Below the pieces are notes generated by a model. That model worked only from the letters and a program-made list of their open reading frames with translations. It was not told the origin of the DNA and did no database searches. From contig JASCIV010000572.1 in assembly GCA_030374735.1 (NCBI GenBank), positions 1 to 16,324 on the forward strand: 16,324 nucleotides of DNA. Direction: 5' to 3'. The stretch comes from Gracilaria caudata. Lineage: Eukaryota; Rhodophyta; Florideophyceae; Gracilariales; Gracilariaceae. Positions 1 through 8,376 of the stretch are shown piece by piece. The position numbers and the translations under genes are program-made. Each line of letters opens with the position of its first letter. Position 1 is the first letter of the stretch.

Positions 1-45
1 GAATCGAACCTCACTCTTTCCCCGAACCACTTCCGTAGTTCGCCA
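1..45 (+). repeat. 3' end of the 5' LTR (partial)
   Basis: These bases match 5093-5137 with one mismatch (position 2 against 5094). The shared block ends ...TTCGCCA, giving the CA end expected of an LTR. Base 46 is also shared with 5138, and the sequences diverge from 47 on. The rest of the 5' LTR lies upstream of the window. Confidence 0.93.
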
Positions 46-57
46 CAGTGATCACTG
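46..57. other. Perfect 12 bp palindrome at the primer-binding position
   Basis: CAGTGATCACTG follows the LTR end directly and is its own reverse complement. Minus-strand priming should occur here, and a TGG occurs at 56-58, but I could not match the following bases to a known tRNA 3' end. The primer-binding site is therefore unassigned. Confidence 0.5.
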
Positions 58-101
58 GCTTTCACTACACAAGTTCAATATTATCAATTTGTTCGATCAC
101 A

Positions 102-374
102 ATGTCCGGAGCAGCATCAAGCTCAGATGCGGCAAACCAATCGGATGAGTCGCAACCGCAGGTCACGTACACAGAACCGTCGTTCGTCTCGACCTCAATC
201 AACCATCCTCGACTAAGTCGCACCGATTCTGCTTCAATCAGGAAATTTTTGGTCTCTTACGACCAGTACCGGAAAGAAATCACCGCAAGAGCCCTACAAC
301 TTGCTGTTGTGGACTCGACGACTACAGAGCCTGTCAGGCCTGTCATTCTGGTATTTTGCTGTGACCCAGAATAG
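102..374 (+). pseudogene. Retrotransposon gag, N-terminal part ending at an in-frame TAG
   Basis: The ATG at 102 opens a Ser/Thr-rich 90-codon segment, MSGAASSSDA..., that ends at TAG (372-374). The frame continues without a shift through 17 further sense codons into the ATG at 426 and the rest of gag-pol, so this is the start of the same Gag protein. Upstream in-frame codons back to 48 have no ATG. The TAG interrupts Gag well before the zinc knuckle and is not at a Gag/Pol border, where programmed readthrough normally occurs. A nonsense mutation is the simplest reading. Programmed suppression is possible but shows no recognisable signal. Confidence 0.8.
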
Positions 375-425
375 ATCGAATCTATCGTTGACCTACAGCT
401 GATACCAAATCTTTCGGACCCCAAC

Positions 426-3400
426 ATGCTAACGGACTCCATGCTCCGAGAGTTTCTTGAGGAAAGAGCGGAAATGAAAAAGACCACTGTATCTCTATCC
501 ACTCTCAACTCCATTGTGGAAAAAGAACTTCGCATGGATATGCGAGATCCTTCCGCCCCCATGCGCATGGAAAATCTGTTTGCAGGGTATTTGTCCCTTC
601 TCAGACGAAATGGATTGAAATGGGTTACAGAATCGCGTCCAAAGATAGCCGTTGCACAGGTCATCTCTGCCGTTCGCCCGAAGTGGTTTCGGCAGAGGCT
701 GGAATCCAACATCGAATTCTCTCATTCAGAACTGAAGTCTGACTTTAATGCATTCTTCAAACACGCAATGAAGCTCGCACAGTCCTTTGAGGACCTCGAC
801 AACGGCCCAACGTCCACCACACGCTCCAGGAAGGGCGATGGCAGGGAAAATCTATCACAGAAATCAAAGAGCAGCAACAGCTCTGGTTCTACCGATGAAA
901 CGCGGAAGTCCCGCTCTCGTAAGCCGCCACCACCTTGTCCCCATCCGCCATGTAGTGAAAAAGGCTTGCGTCATTGGGTTGACGACTGCGAGAACTCTAC
1001 GGACCAAGAAAAACGCGACATGAAGGCAGCATTTGCAGCACAGAAAGCAGCTGACGGGCCCAGCAGATCCACGCGCAGTCAGAAGAACAAATCAGGCAAC
1101 CGAGATTCCAACTCTAGGAACAAAGGCACGGTAAACAGATTTCGTCCGCAGCATGCCTCGAAACCTACCCCTTCTTGCCTCATCACTGTCTCGGATGGCA
1201 CCACTTCTCTTGACGGCACAGGACGGTGCGACGACGGTAGCGATGACAGTATCGTGTCGGCCAGTCTCGCCGAGAGGGCCGCACTGAAGGGCATTGGGAA
1301 AATATCCGCCATCAAGAAGACTTTTCTGTCAGTGGCGCTTAAATCGGATTCCAAGCCAGAGAGTTTTGCTTTCTCGCGCGCGTGGACAGCACCGCGAACC
1401 GTTTTACACCTGGCATCTGGAAGTTTAGCACTGGTAAACATCACGTACTTGGTCGCAGACAACGACCTCGCGTGTGAGGAACATCTGATCGGCCGCCCGG
1501 TACTGCAACATTTGCGCGTGGACACCGAAACCCTATTGGACAACAACCGATTTGCTCTCAACGGCGCTGATTGCTCGGATGTTGGAAACCCGACGGTCGA
1601 TTCGGAGCAAGGCTACGTCAGCCGACTTATGATTGCTCGACTACAGAAGATTTCAGACGTGAATCACGCCCTTCAGCAGCCTCTCCCGATAGCGAACCGT
1701 CCTCGAGTACACTATCACGCCGCCAGATACGAGCAAGACCCCTTCCCCGACCCGTCGCTTCTAGACCCCATCGACAGCGATCAACACGAAGATATTAAGG
1801 ATGCAGTTAACGGCATGGTGGAGCAAGCGCGCCAGCAAGGACTCGACGACCAGCAGGTTGCCAAACTGCAACACATCCTCGATCAGAACATGAACGTCTT
1901 TCGTGTCTCGCTCTCGGCAGGACCACCGGCAAACATCAGACCACTCAAGATCGACCTTGTGCCAGACGCAAAACCCGTCCGCGTTAGACTGCGTAACTAC
2001 TCGCAGGAACAACGCAAATTCCTCGAGAAGTTTGTGAACGACCTGATGCGCACAGGAATGGTCTACGCGAATCCCACGTCTCCTTGGGCAAGCGCCCCGT
2101 TGATTGTTCCAAAGCCTGGTCCAGTTCGTTTCCGATTCACTGTGGACCTTCGTCCCGTGAATAAGTACACTGTACGCCACCAGTTTCCCATGCCGAACAT
2201 CGAGCAAGAACTCCTGAAATTAGCCGGCTCCAAGTTCTTTGCAACCTTCGATCTCTCTCACGGGTATTGGGAATTCCCCCTCCACGAAGATTCCCAAGCC
2301 CTCCAGTCTTTCATAACACCGGACGGAATTTTCTCTCCGACACGCGTTTTGCACGGCACCACGAACGCGACCACTCATTTACAGTCGGTCCTTGCAGAGA
2401 TCTTCCCGAAGGACCTGCGCCAGCTCCTTTTGTATTGGCTTGACGACATTTTGTTGCACAACCAAACAGTCGACGGGCTACTGGAAGGGATTGAGAAGCT
2501 CCTCAAGTTATGTCAACAGTACTCAATCCGCTTACATCCCAAGAAATGTATCTTGTTCTCCACTTCAATCAGGTGGTGCGGTCGAATCGTCTCAGCATCA
2601 GGCGTCCGATACGACCCAATGCAGCTCGAAGGGCTCCTCCACATGGAGCCACCATCAAATGGCGCGCATTTACAGCAGTTCTTGTGTGCGCTACAGTGGG
2701 TGAAAATGGCCATTCCGGACTTCTCCAACCTCATTCATCCTCTACACAACTTCCTGGAAAAGGTCTACGCCAAAGCTGGAAAGCGTACAAAGTCCGCAGT
2801 AGCACGGGTGAACCTGGCAGCGCTCGATTGGTCCGAAGAAGAAACCAAATCCTTCCGCGCTTGCAAAGCGGCACTCTCAAACAGCGTGACACTCTCCCAC
2901 AGAGATGAAGGCCAGCGTCTTTGTGTATACACAGACGCATCGGACACCATCTGGTCAGGTATCATCACCCAAGTCCCTCACGCCGATCTCACTAAGCCGC
3001 ATGACGAACAACGACACAGTCCTCTGGCCTTCTGCTCTGGTTTTTTCAACACGACTCAGTTAGGCTGGTCTGTCATGGAGAAAGAAGCTTTCGCCATTCT
3101 TGCAACCTTGGAGAGGATGCACTGGATCGTGGCCATATCAGCTGGGTTTGACCTCTTCACCGACCGCAATAACCTGATCTTTCTTTTCGACCCGCTCTCA
3201 ATCATCCCCGACCTCAGCCAGCCATCCGTTCGGAAGGTGCTACGATGGGCAGTCAAGCTCAGTATTTACAATTACACGTGCTTCCACATCAAAGGAGCAG
3301 ACAACGTATGGGCAGACATGCTCACGCGCTGGGCTGCCCCGCCCACTGTGCGCCGCCTCGTCAAAGTCCCACCACTGTCATCTAACTCACACGAAGGCTT

Positions 3401-4868
3401 TTGCTGGCCGAAGCCCGAAGAAATACGGGCTCAACAGGCACTCAACGAGAACTCGCGTCCCCAAGATGTGCAAAAGAAGGACGGACTCTGGAGATTCACC
3501 GACGGCGCAGTTTGGATCCCGGACAGTGCCGAAGCGTTGCAACTTCGATTGTGCATCATCGCGCACACCGGGTCCGCAGGACACCGTGGCAGAACCTCGA
3601 CGTTGAAAACCCTTCGTCAACACTACGCTTGGACTTCCCAGCAAGAAAACATTCAGGCCTTCGTCCGTGCCTGCATACATTGCATCTCCACTACAGGAGG
3701 TAACAAAGTCCCTCGCCCGTTCGGCCCTGCTGTGCATGGCACTGCCCCTAACGATCTGCTAGAGTTTGACTTTCTCGAGATTGGTCCCAGTAGAAGCGGT
3801 GAGAAGTACGTCCTTATGCTACGTGATGACCACTCGGATTACAAATGGTTCTTCGCCTGTTCCAGCACATCCGCCGAGAACACCGCACAGGCAATCGTTG
3901 ACTGGTGTGCAGCCTTCGCCGTCCCCAACGGACTCATGTCAGACGGACCCACACACTTCCGTAATGAAACCGTCCGGCTGCTCTCCAAAACTTTGCGTGT
4001 ACCGCACCACTTCACGCTTCCGTACACCCCCTGGAGTAACGGGGCTGTCGAGCGCCTGGGAAAAGAAGTTCTCCGAACTTTCCGTGCACTTACATCGGAA
4101 TTGCAAATGGACTTCATCGAATGGACAGACCTACTCCCCATTGTGCAAAGCGCCCTGAACAACGCTCCATCTCCACAGAGAATGAACGTCGCCCCGGTAA
4201 CTGCATTTCTGGGCATGAAGCCAACTCCTCCGATAGCATCCTTTCTTCGGTCTGTTACGCAGAAGCCCATATCAGTCTCTAGTGTCATTCTTGAACGCTG
4301 CATCAACACCGCCGAGCTACAGAAGAGGTGCGCTGATCTACACCCATTGGTACAAACTGGTTTGCAGAAGAACAGAGAGAGCTCACGCAAGAAAGCATCA
4401 AAGGGAGTGCTACCGAACTTCGTTGAAGGAGACTTCGTTCTTGTTGCTCGAGAAGATTTTTATGCTGGAGAGAAACTCGCATTACGCTGGCGGGGTCCTC
4501 GTCGCATTATCAAGGCCCTTTCTGATTACGTCTTCCAAGTGGAAGATCTACGCAATGGGCTGACAGAAGATGTACATGCATGCAGGCTCAAGTACTATCA
4601 TGACAGTTCTCTGGACACTGAGGCAATAATGTCACACGTTCTCACATCGGAGACTGGCATGCCTGTCGCACGCCTCATGAAGTTGGTGGACACAGAAGAC
4701 GGCATCAAAGTCCAGGTCCGCTGGAAAGGTCTCAGCATCAGTGAAGACACTCTGGAACCGCTGGACAGGATGTATCAGGATGTGCCAGTAATGCTAGAAC
4801 GTCTACTGAAGCGCAAGAACACACCTCCCGGACTTGCGAAGAACGCTCTTCTGCAACTCGCTCTTTGA
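426..4868 (+). CDS. Ty3/gypsy Gag-Pol polyprotein with chromodomain
   Basis: The 1,480-codon open frame is numbered here from the ATG at 426; translation probably began at 102 originally. A Gag region comes first, then an atypical zinc knuckle, C171-x4-C176-x6-H183-x4-C188. A protease-like DDGSDD is at about 269-274. Reverse transcriptase spans about 540-720, with D609 in FDLSHG and a WLDD catalytic box at 671-674 in place of the usual YxDD. RNase H shows D837, E885/E887, D913 and D964. Integrase has an HHCC finger (H1047, H1053, C1083, C1086) and catalytic D1115, D1173 and E1209, with 35 residues between the last two. A GPY/F-like segment lies near 1355-1375. A chromodomain, with VQVRWKG, ends the protein at about 1415-1465. 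The product copies element RNA into DNA and integrates it; chromodomains commonly direct insertion to modified chromatin. No stop or frameshift was seen after 426. Confidence 0.95.
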   Translation: MLTDSMLREFLEERAEMKKTTVSLSTLNSIVEKELRMDMRDPSAPMRMENLFAGYLSLLRRNGLKWVTESRPKIAVAQVISAVRPKWFRQRLESNIEFSHSELKSDFNAFFKHAMKLAQSFEDLDNGPTSTTRSRKGDGRENLSQKSKSSNSSGSTDETRKSRSRKPPPPCPHPPCSEKGLRHWVDDCENSTDQEKRDMKAAFAAQKAADGPSRSTRSQKNKSGNRDSNSRNKGTVNRFRPQHASKPTPSCLITVSDGTTSLDGTGRCDDGSDDSIVSASLAERAALKGIGKISAIKKTFLSVALKSDSKPESFAFSRAWTAPRTVLHLASGSLALVNITYLVADNDLACEEHLIGRPVLQHLRVDTETLLDNNRFALNGADCSDVGNPTVDSEQGYVSRLMIARLQKISDVNHALQQPLPIANRPRVHYHAARYEQDPFPDPSLLDPIDSDQHEDIKDAVNGMVEQARQQGLDDQQVAKLQHILDQNMNVFRVSLSAGPPANIRPLKIDLVPDAKPVRVRLRNYSQEQRKFLEKFVNDLMRTGMVYANPTSPWASAPLIVPKPGPVRFRFTVDLRPVNKYTVRHQFPMPNIEQELLKLAGSKFFATFDLSHGYWEFPLHEDSQALQSFITPDGIFSPTRVLHGTTNATTHLQSVLAEIFPKDLRQLLLYWLDDILLHNQTVDGLLEGIEKLLKLCQQYSIRLHPKKCILFSTSIRWCGRIVSASGVRYDPMQLEGLLHMEPPSNGAHLQQFLCALQWVKMAIPDFSNLIHPLHNFLEKVYAKAGKRTKSAVARVNLAALDWSEEETKSFRACKAALSNSVTLSHRDEGQRLCVYTDASDTIWSGIITQVPHADLTKPHDEQRHSPLAFCSGFFNTTQLGWSVMEKEAFAILATLERMHWIVAISAGFDLFTDRNNLIFLFDPLSIIPDLSQPSVRKVLRWAVKLSIYNYTCFHIKGADNVWADMLTRWAAPPTVRRLVKVPPLSSNSHEGFCWPKPEEIRAQQALNENSRPQDVQKKDGLWRFTDGAVWIPDSAEALQLRLCIIAHTGSAGHRGRTSTLKTLRQHYAWTSQQENIQAFVRACIHCISTTGGNKVPRPFGPAVHGTAPNDLLEFDFLEIGPSRSGEKYVLMLRDDHSDYKWFFACSSTSAENTAQAIVDWCAAFAVPNGLMSDGPTHFRNETVRLLSKTLRVPHHFTLPYTPWSNGAVERLGKEVLRTFRALTSELQMDFIEWTDLLPIVQSALNNAPSPQRMNVAPVTAFLGMKPTPPIASFLRSVTQKPISVSSVILERCINTAELQKRCADLHPLVQTGLQKNRESSRKKASKGVLPNFVEGDFVLVAREDFYAGEKLALRWRGPRRIIKALSDYVFQVEDLRNGLTEDVHACRLKYYHDSSLDTEAIMSHVLTSETGMPVARLMKLVDTEDGIKVQVRWKGLSISEDTLEPLDRMYQDVPVMLERLLKRKNTPPGLAKNALLQLAL

Positions 4869-4878
4869 AAGAGGGGAG
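4867..4878 (+). other. Polypurine tract (plus-strand primer)
   Basis: A purine-only run, GAAAGAGGGGAG, ends directly against the TG that starts the 3' LTR and overlaps the pol stop codon (4866-4868). This is the expected position of the plus-strand primer of an LTR retrotransposon. Confidence 0.85.
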
Positions 4879-5137
4879 TGTAGCCAGTTCTGGCTTGCGG
4901 CAGACTACCACGTCTGCCTTGCAGGCCCTGCTCAGGCCACCCACGACAGCATGACCCCACGTAGGTAGCGTAGGTAGCCATCGTGGGTAGCACGACCGAT
5001 TGGGAATCGCTCCAGCAGTGAGCTGCTTCCCAATCGCGACTCCTGCCCCTGCATTTAGGCAGCACTTTTCTCGCCTCCTCAGTAAACTGGAGGCATCGAA
5101 CCTCACTCTTTCCCCGAACCACTTCCGTAGTTCGCCA
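4879..5137 (+). repeat. 3' LTR, 259 bp, TGTAG...CGCCA
   Basis: It starts with TG after the polypurine tract and ends with CA where identity to the 5' LTR stops. Inside are a direct 9 bp repeat, GTAGGTAGC, at 4961-4969 and 4970-4978, and a strong inverted repeat at 4997-5036. No clear TATA box was seen. The bases after the LTR (CGTAC..., from 5138) would be one copy of the target duplication, but the partner is outside the window. Confidence 0.93.
4997..5036. repeat. Inverted repeat in the LTR (10 bp arms)
   Basis: CGATTGGGAA (4997-5006) pairs perfectly with TTCCCAATCG (5027-5036) across a 20 nt loop. If transcribed, it would form a stable hairpin. It could be a packaging, termination or promoter element of the retrotransposon; the sequence does not tell which. 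Confidence 0.7.
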
Positions 5138-5374
5138 CGTACTGATAGTGTCTGCGATCTGCAGCTCGCCTACACTACAGCGAGGGGGATCAACGCCTCG
5201 GCCCACTCTCCTTCGTGTCGGCCCCGTAGGTTTAGGGTGCAAAATATCGGTTGCTACGGCGGTAGGGTACGGCGCAAAAGGGGAACGCAGTACGCCGGCA
5301 ACCTTTAATCTCCTCGTGCCACACACCCCATCTCGGCATACTCTAATGCGCTCGATGCCGCCGTACGATCCGCG
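5138..5374. other. Spacer between the LTR and the next gene; no gene seen
   Basis: This stretch between the 3' LTR and the ATG at 5375 contains no convincing coding frame of its own. It presumably held the promoter of the downstream gene before the retrotransposon landed. I see no clear TATA box or repeat. Confidence 0.5.
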
Positions 5375-6058
5375 ATGGAGACAGGAACGCAGCTTGACCC
5401 TAGCTTGAACCATCCTTCCCCGCGTCCTCAATCTCTCCAAACAGAGCAAACTCCACGCCTTCCAGTTGCGCAGCAAACCCAGAGAGTCCCCAAAGTTTCA
5501 CACATTGCCTCCAATTCTGCCAACCCTGCGTCTCATGCGTTCTACGAAGACCAGAATGTTTCGGCCGTCACGCCTGTGACTTCCGCTGCGACGCAAGCGT
5601 ACCCGTTCATCCGACGAAGTCCAAGGAAACATGGCCAACCCTTTTCAATTCCGCGACACCGTGTCGAAGCTGCGAACCAACTCGTTTCAAAGCCTGATCC
5701 TCCATCCAAACAAAACCAACGACCTCCCGCAATCCTTCAACGTCCCATTGCATCAGCAAATGTACAACAGCAACGAACACCAGCAGCGCTTCCCCTTGCG
5801 AAGCGATCAAGTTCTCCGTTTGCGACGTGCGTTTTTGCGGAATCAGATAGAGTAGCTCGCGTATATACGTACATGAACCTTCAGAATATGCCGGAACTGA
5901 AGAAAATGTCAAGACATTGGGGTCTAACGCAGCGTAACCGAACGAAGACTCAATTGTTGGCTCGACTACTACTACACATTTTTTTTAAGAACGCTAATGC
6001 CGTACCGCTGGCGAAACTTTTAGAAAAAAACGAAGAGCTATCAAGCTTCTTCTACTGA
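5375..6058 (+). CDS. Unidentified protein with a C-terminal SAP-like motif (5' part of a broken gene)
   Basis: The frame has 227 codons from the first ATG. Residues 1-150 are rich in Pro, Gln, Ser and Asn and look disordered. Residues about 166-200 fit a SAP motif (helix, Gly-Leu turn, helix): MPELKKMSRHWGL followed by KTQLLARLL. SAP domains are DNA- and RNA-binding modules of nuclear proteins. The frame ends in TGA (6056-6058) and continues unbroken into the ATG at 6071, only 12 nt later and in the same frame. I therefore read this as the front of one longer gene that has gained a nonsense mutation. Two closely spaced genes are the alternative. The family was not recognised. Confidence 0.6.
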   Translation: METGTQLDPSLNHPSPRPQSLQTEQTPRLPVAQQTQRVPKVSHIASNSANPASHAFYEDQNVSAVTPVTSAATQAYPFIRRSPRKHGQPFSIPRHRVEAANQLVSKPDPPSKQNQRPPAILQRPIASANVQQQRTPAALPLAKRSSSPFATCVFAESDRVARVYTYMNLQNMPELKKMSRHWGLTQRNRTKTQLLARLLLHIFFKNANAVPLAKLLEKNEELSSFFY

Positions 6059-6070
6059 GAGGAAGAGGGA

Positions 6071-7107
6071 ATGCATAAGTTACACACCTGGGATCTGCTT
6101 CCGGAAGTTGAGACATGCGTTCGTTCGGTGAATGATAAAGACCGTATGTTGGTTATGAATACGCTCAAGAAGATATTGAAGAGGAACATGGACCGACCTG
6201 CTTCGGACTCAAAGCCGCACTTCACTCTCAATGAGTTCGCCCGCCTTCTTGTTCTTTTGCGGGATGACGAGCGATGTAAACACCAACTGCGTTCTACAGA
6301 CGAAAACCTTTCGAGAAGGCAACTGGATGGAAGCGTGACGAGAGAATGCTTCTGGGGAAGAATTGCTGTTCGATTCAATGATTCCTCAGTTGATTCGAGG
6401 GAGGATTTTACGGGATATCTGGACGAAGTAGACTCGAATCAGAGACCACTTTGCGAGAGGGGGGCAGCCGTGCTGAAAGAACATTTTTACAAAGCAAAGA
6501 CGACTTCACTGAGGTATACAACAAGTGGTCTGCTTCTGGGCAGAATGATCCCAAGCGCACTACTCATTTTCTAGAGTATTCACCCTCCGACGATCTGACC
6601 ACGAAATCCAAGCGAACTCTTGTTATCTTTGTTGTCTGCAGAGTTGGAACGGCCGACCAGGATATAGACTTGTTGCAAACAGCTACGAAACTAATTAGTT
6701 CGAGGGTTGGTTGCCGTGATGAGGGGGTTGGCTCGAGGCGCAAAGGCGGGGACTTGGAGCTGAAGCCTGTGGTGAAGAAGAGAAAAAGCGCGGATCTGCA
6801 AGATAGTTTCGAGAACGTATCGAAGGGAATAGATGTGTTTCAGAATATGGTCCAGCAGCAAATCGAAATCCAGAAAGCCAGTGTCAGTTCGAACCTCAAC
6901 AACAACAGTGGTTCAATGTTTGCCAAGGAAGAGAACGACTTGGTCACAGAAGTGTATAAGAGTCATGAGCGGTGGAAACAGTCATTGACCATGGGAGACA
7001 AAGACCTCGAGGAGATAGCGCGAACGACGTACCTCAGAAACAAGAAGCGCTATCAGCTCCATTGTGCGAAGAATCGATGCGAAGTCGACCTGGAGAAGGA
7101 TGACTAA
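6071..7107 (+). pseudogene. Unidentified protein, 3' part of the same gene, broken by a 1-nt deletion
   Basis: The first frame (6071-6495) encodes a charged helical segment with FARLLVLLRDDE, NLSRRQLDG and FWGRIAVRFND. At about 6495 one nucleotide is missing, and the protein continues in the next frame as KDDFTEVYNKW, SGQNDPKR and THFLEYSP, ending at 7107. The two frames join smoothly only at this point, which supports a frameshift in one gene. The C-terminal part has a basic patch (VVKKRKS) and a glutamine-rich helical stretch with FQNMVQQQIEIQKAS, probably a coiled coil. The FW...FN pattern recalls Myb/trihelix-like DNA-binding proteins, including partners of Harbinger transposases, but I cannot assign it firmly. 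No catalytic motif is visible. Confidence 0.6.
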
Positions 7108-7462
7108 CTGGTTCTTTCTCAAAGTTTTTATGTTTATTCTTGCGTCTTGTGTTTATGAATAAGTATTGAAGTTTAATGCATGTAGAGTCTATCTAATATG
7201 AGATCGTGATGACCCCGAGGTCACTGCAGACCGGTCATCGGGTGGTGGTGGGAACGGTCACTGCTCTACTAGAACTATTGTTTCGTTAAACCATGTTGAG
7301 TGTTGTTGTCGTTCGCATACTTTACCATCCCATTGCGCTTTTGCATTGAACCCCAACCAAGTGGAGTCCTCTCGCTAAGTTTTGGAAGCCCGTGTCGTGG
7401 TTTGCTTCATTACTGTACATTTCACCTGCGGCAGTCTTTCGACTCAATCGATTTCAGACAGA
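7108..7462. other. Upstream region of eIF6; no gene seen
   Basis: This 355 bp interval separates the unidentified gene's TAA from the eIF6 ATG. It should contain the terminator of the first gene and the promoter and 5' leader of the second. An inverted repeat, GATGACC (7208-7214) and GGTCATC (7233-7239), with an internal TGACC/GGTCA pair, is the only structured sequence noticed. Small open frames here have no protein character. Confidence 0.5.
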
Positions 7463-8118
7463 ATGGCCGTTCGCTGCCACTTTGAGAACAGCAATGAGGT
7501 CGGGATATTCTCTATGCTGACGAATACCTACTGCCTCGTCGCCTCAGGTGCTTCCGAAAACTTCTATTCAGTGTTTGAAGCGGAACTTGCCGATCACATT
7601 CCGATCGCTCTCGCTTCCATAGCTGGTGTTCGCATTATAGGCCGTCTTTGTGTTGGAAATGACAAAGGTTTATTGCTGCCCAACACAACTACCGATCAAG
7701 AAATGCTGCATATCAAAAATTCATTGCCTGACAAAGTGGTTCAGGGCTGCGAAGAGCGTCTTTCCGCGCTTGGAAGTCTTATTGCTACTAATGATTATGT
7801 AAAGCTTGCAGATACGGATTTGGATATAGAAACAGAGGAGACTATTGCTGGCGTGCTGGGTACGGGGTTGTTTCAGCAGTCAACTGCCGGTGAAGTTGGC
7901 AGGCTCTTACTGCAGGTTCACAGACCAGGGCGGGCTTTTGCATCCCATGACCTCTATAGAAGATCAAGATGAGCTTTCGAGCCTGTTGCAGATTCCTCTT
8001 GTCGCAGGCACAGTCAACCAAAGCAGTGAAGTAGTTGGCTCGGGGATGGTTGCGAACGACTCGGCTTCCTTCTGTGGGACGGACACAATAGAGACAGAAC
8101 TTCAAGTCATATTCTTAG

Positions 8119-8191
8119 GTAGACATTTGTTTTTGCCTCGTACAGCGTGAGTCGTTAAACATGTTTCTTCACATTTCTGTTCACTCCATAG
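8119..8191 (+). other. Probable intron near the 3' end of eIF6
   Basis: It begins GTAGACATTTG, ends CACTCCATAG and is pyrimidine-rich before the AG. Removing these 73 nt joins G-8118 to TA-8192 as a GTA codon, giving ETELQVI-FL-VFGLP. That spacing equals the usual eIF6 end, ELSVVESVFKL-like. Without splicing, the frame ends inside the interval at 8148-8150. The 50-odd residues after VFGLP do not resemble eIF6. Confidence 0.5.
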
Positions 8192-8320
8192 TATTTGGAC
8201 TTCCCCGAAGGATCGGCCTTGGCCCTTTCCACCTTGGAATTGTTCACACAAGCACTTCTTGCACTTCCACTCAGCCCTTCCGGCACACTATCCACACTGG
8301 TGCTGCCCCTGATGCGGAAA

Positions 8321-8337
8321 CAGGGGAGTGTTACCAC
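8321..8337 (+). other. Sequence resembling a polypurine tract/LTR junction
   Basis: AGGGGAGTGT at 8322-8331 is identical to the tract/LTR border of the gypsy element (4872-4881), and the surrounding 16 bp agree at 13 positions. What follows, TGTTACCACGTG..., is not the gypsy LTR, and two CACGTG boxes (8335-8340, 8352-8357) lie within it. It could be the remnant of another LTR element or a chance match. Confidence 0.2.
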
Positions 8338-8376
8338 GTGAGGCACATATGCACGTGATGGCGACACAAGAAACCT

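Larger units (their letters stand above)
1..5137 (+). mobile_element. Ty3/gypsy chromovirus LTR retrotransposon, 5' end cut by the window
   Basis: The end of a 5' LTR (1-45) matches the end of a complete 3' LTR (4879-5137) at 44 of 45 visible positions. Between them lie gag (from 102), one long frame with protease, reverse transcriptase, RNase H, integrase and a C-terminal chromodomain (to 4868), and a polypurine tract abutting the 3' LTR. The order RT, RNase H, integrase, chromodomain defines a Ty3/gypsy chromovirus. The near-identical LTR ends and the open pol frame suggest recent insertion. The only clear lesion is a TAG at 372-374 in gag. The target duplication cannot be tested because the left flank lies outside the window. 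Insertion was about 240 bp upstream of the next gene's first ATG. Confidence 0.95.
7463..8358 (+). pseudogene. EIF6: Eukaryotic translation initiation factor 6 (eIF6), frameshifted
   Basis: eIF6 is the anti-association factor that binds the 60S ribosomal subunit and acts in its nucleolar maturation. From the ATG at 7463 the frame reads MAVRCHFENSNE, ENFYSVFEAELAD, AGVRIIGRL, LLPNTTTDQE, EERLSALG and ETEETIAGVLG, all eIF6 signatures. At 7895, after about 144 residues, the frame jumps: two nucleotides lost or one gained. It resumes as LAGSYCRFTDQGG, SIEDQDELSSLLQ, PLVAGTVN and FCGTDTIETELQVI. The order and spacing of the family (about 245 residues) are kept. In the second frame a stop comes at 8148-8150, but a GT...AG intron at 8119-8191 would restore a VFGLP C-terminus and extend to TGA at 8356-8358. 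A usual Trp in the NDW segment is Ser here. I read it as a pseudogene; a sequencing indel is the alternative. Confidence 0.92.

Noticed and set aside
3839..4390. 183-codon minus-strand open frame inside pol
   Set aside because: It lies wholly opposite the integrase coding region and has no protein-family features.
4775..5476. 233-codon minus-strand open frame across the LTR
   Set aside because: It spans pol end, LTR and spacer, has no family resemblance and is explained by composition opposite real features.
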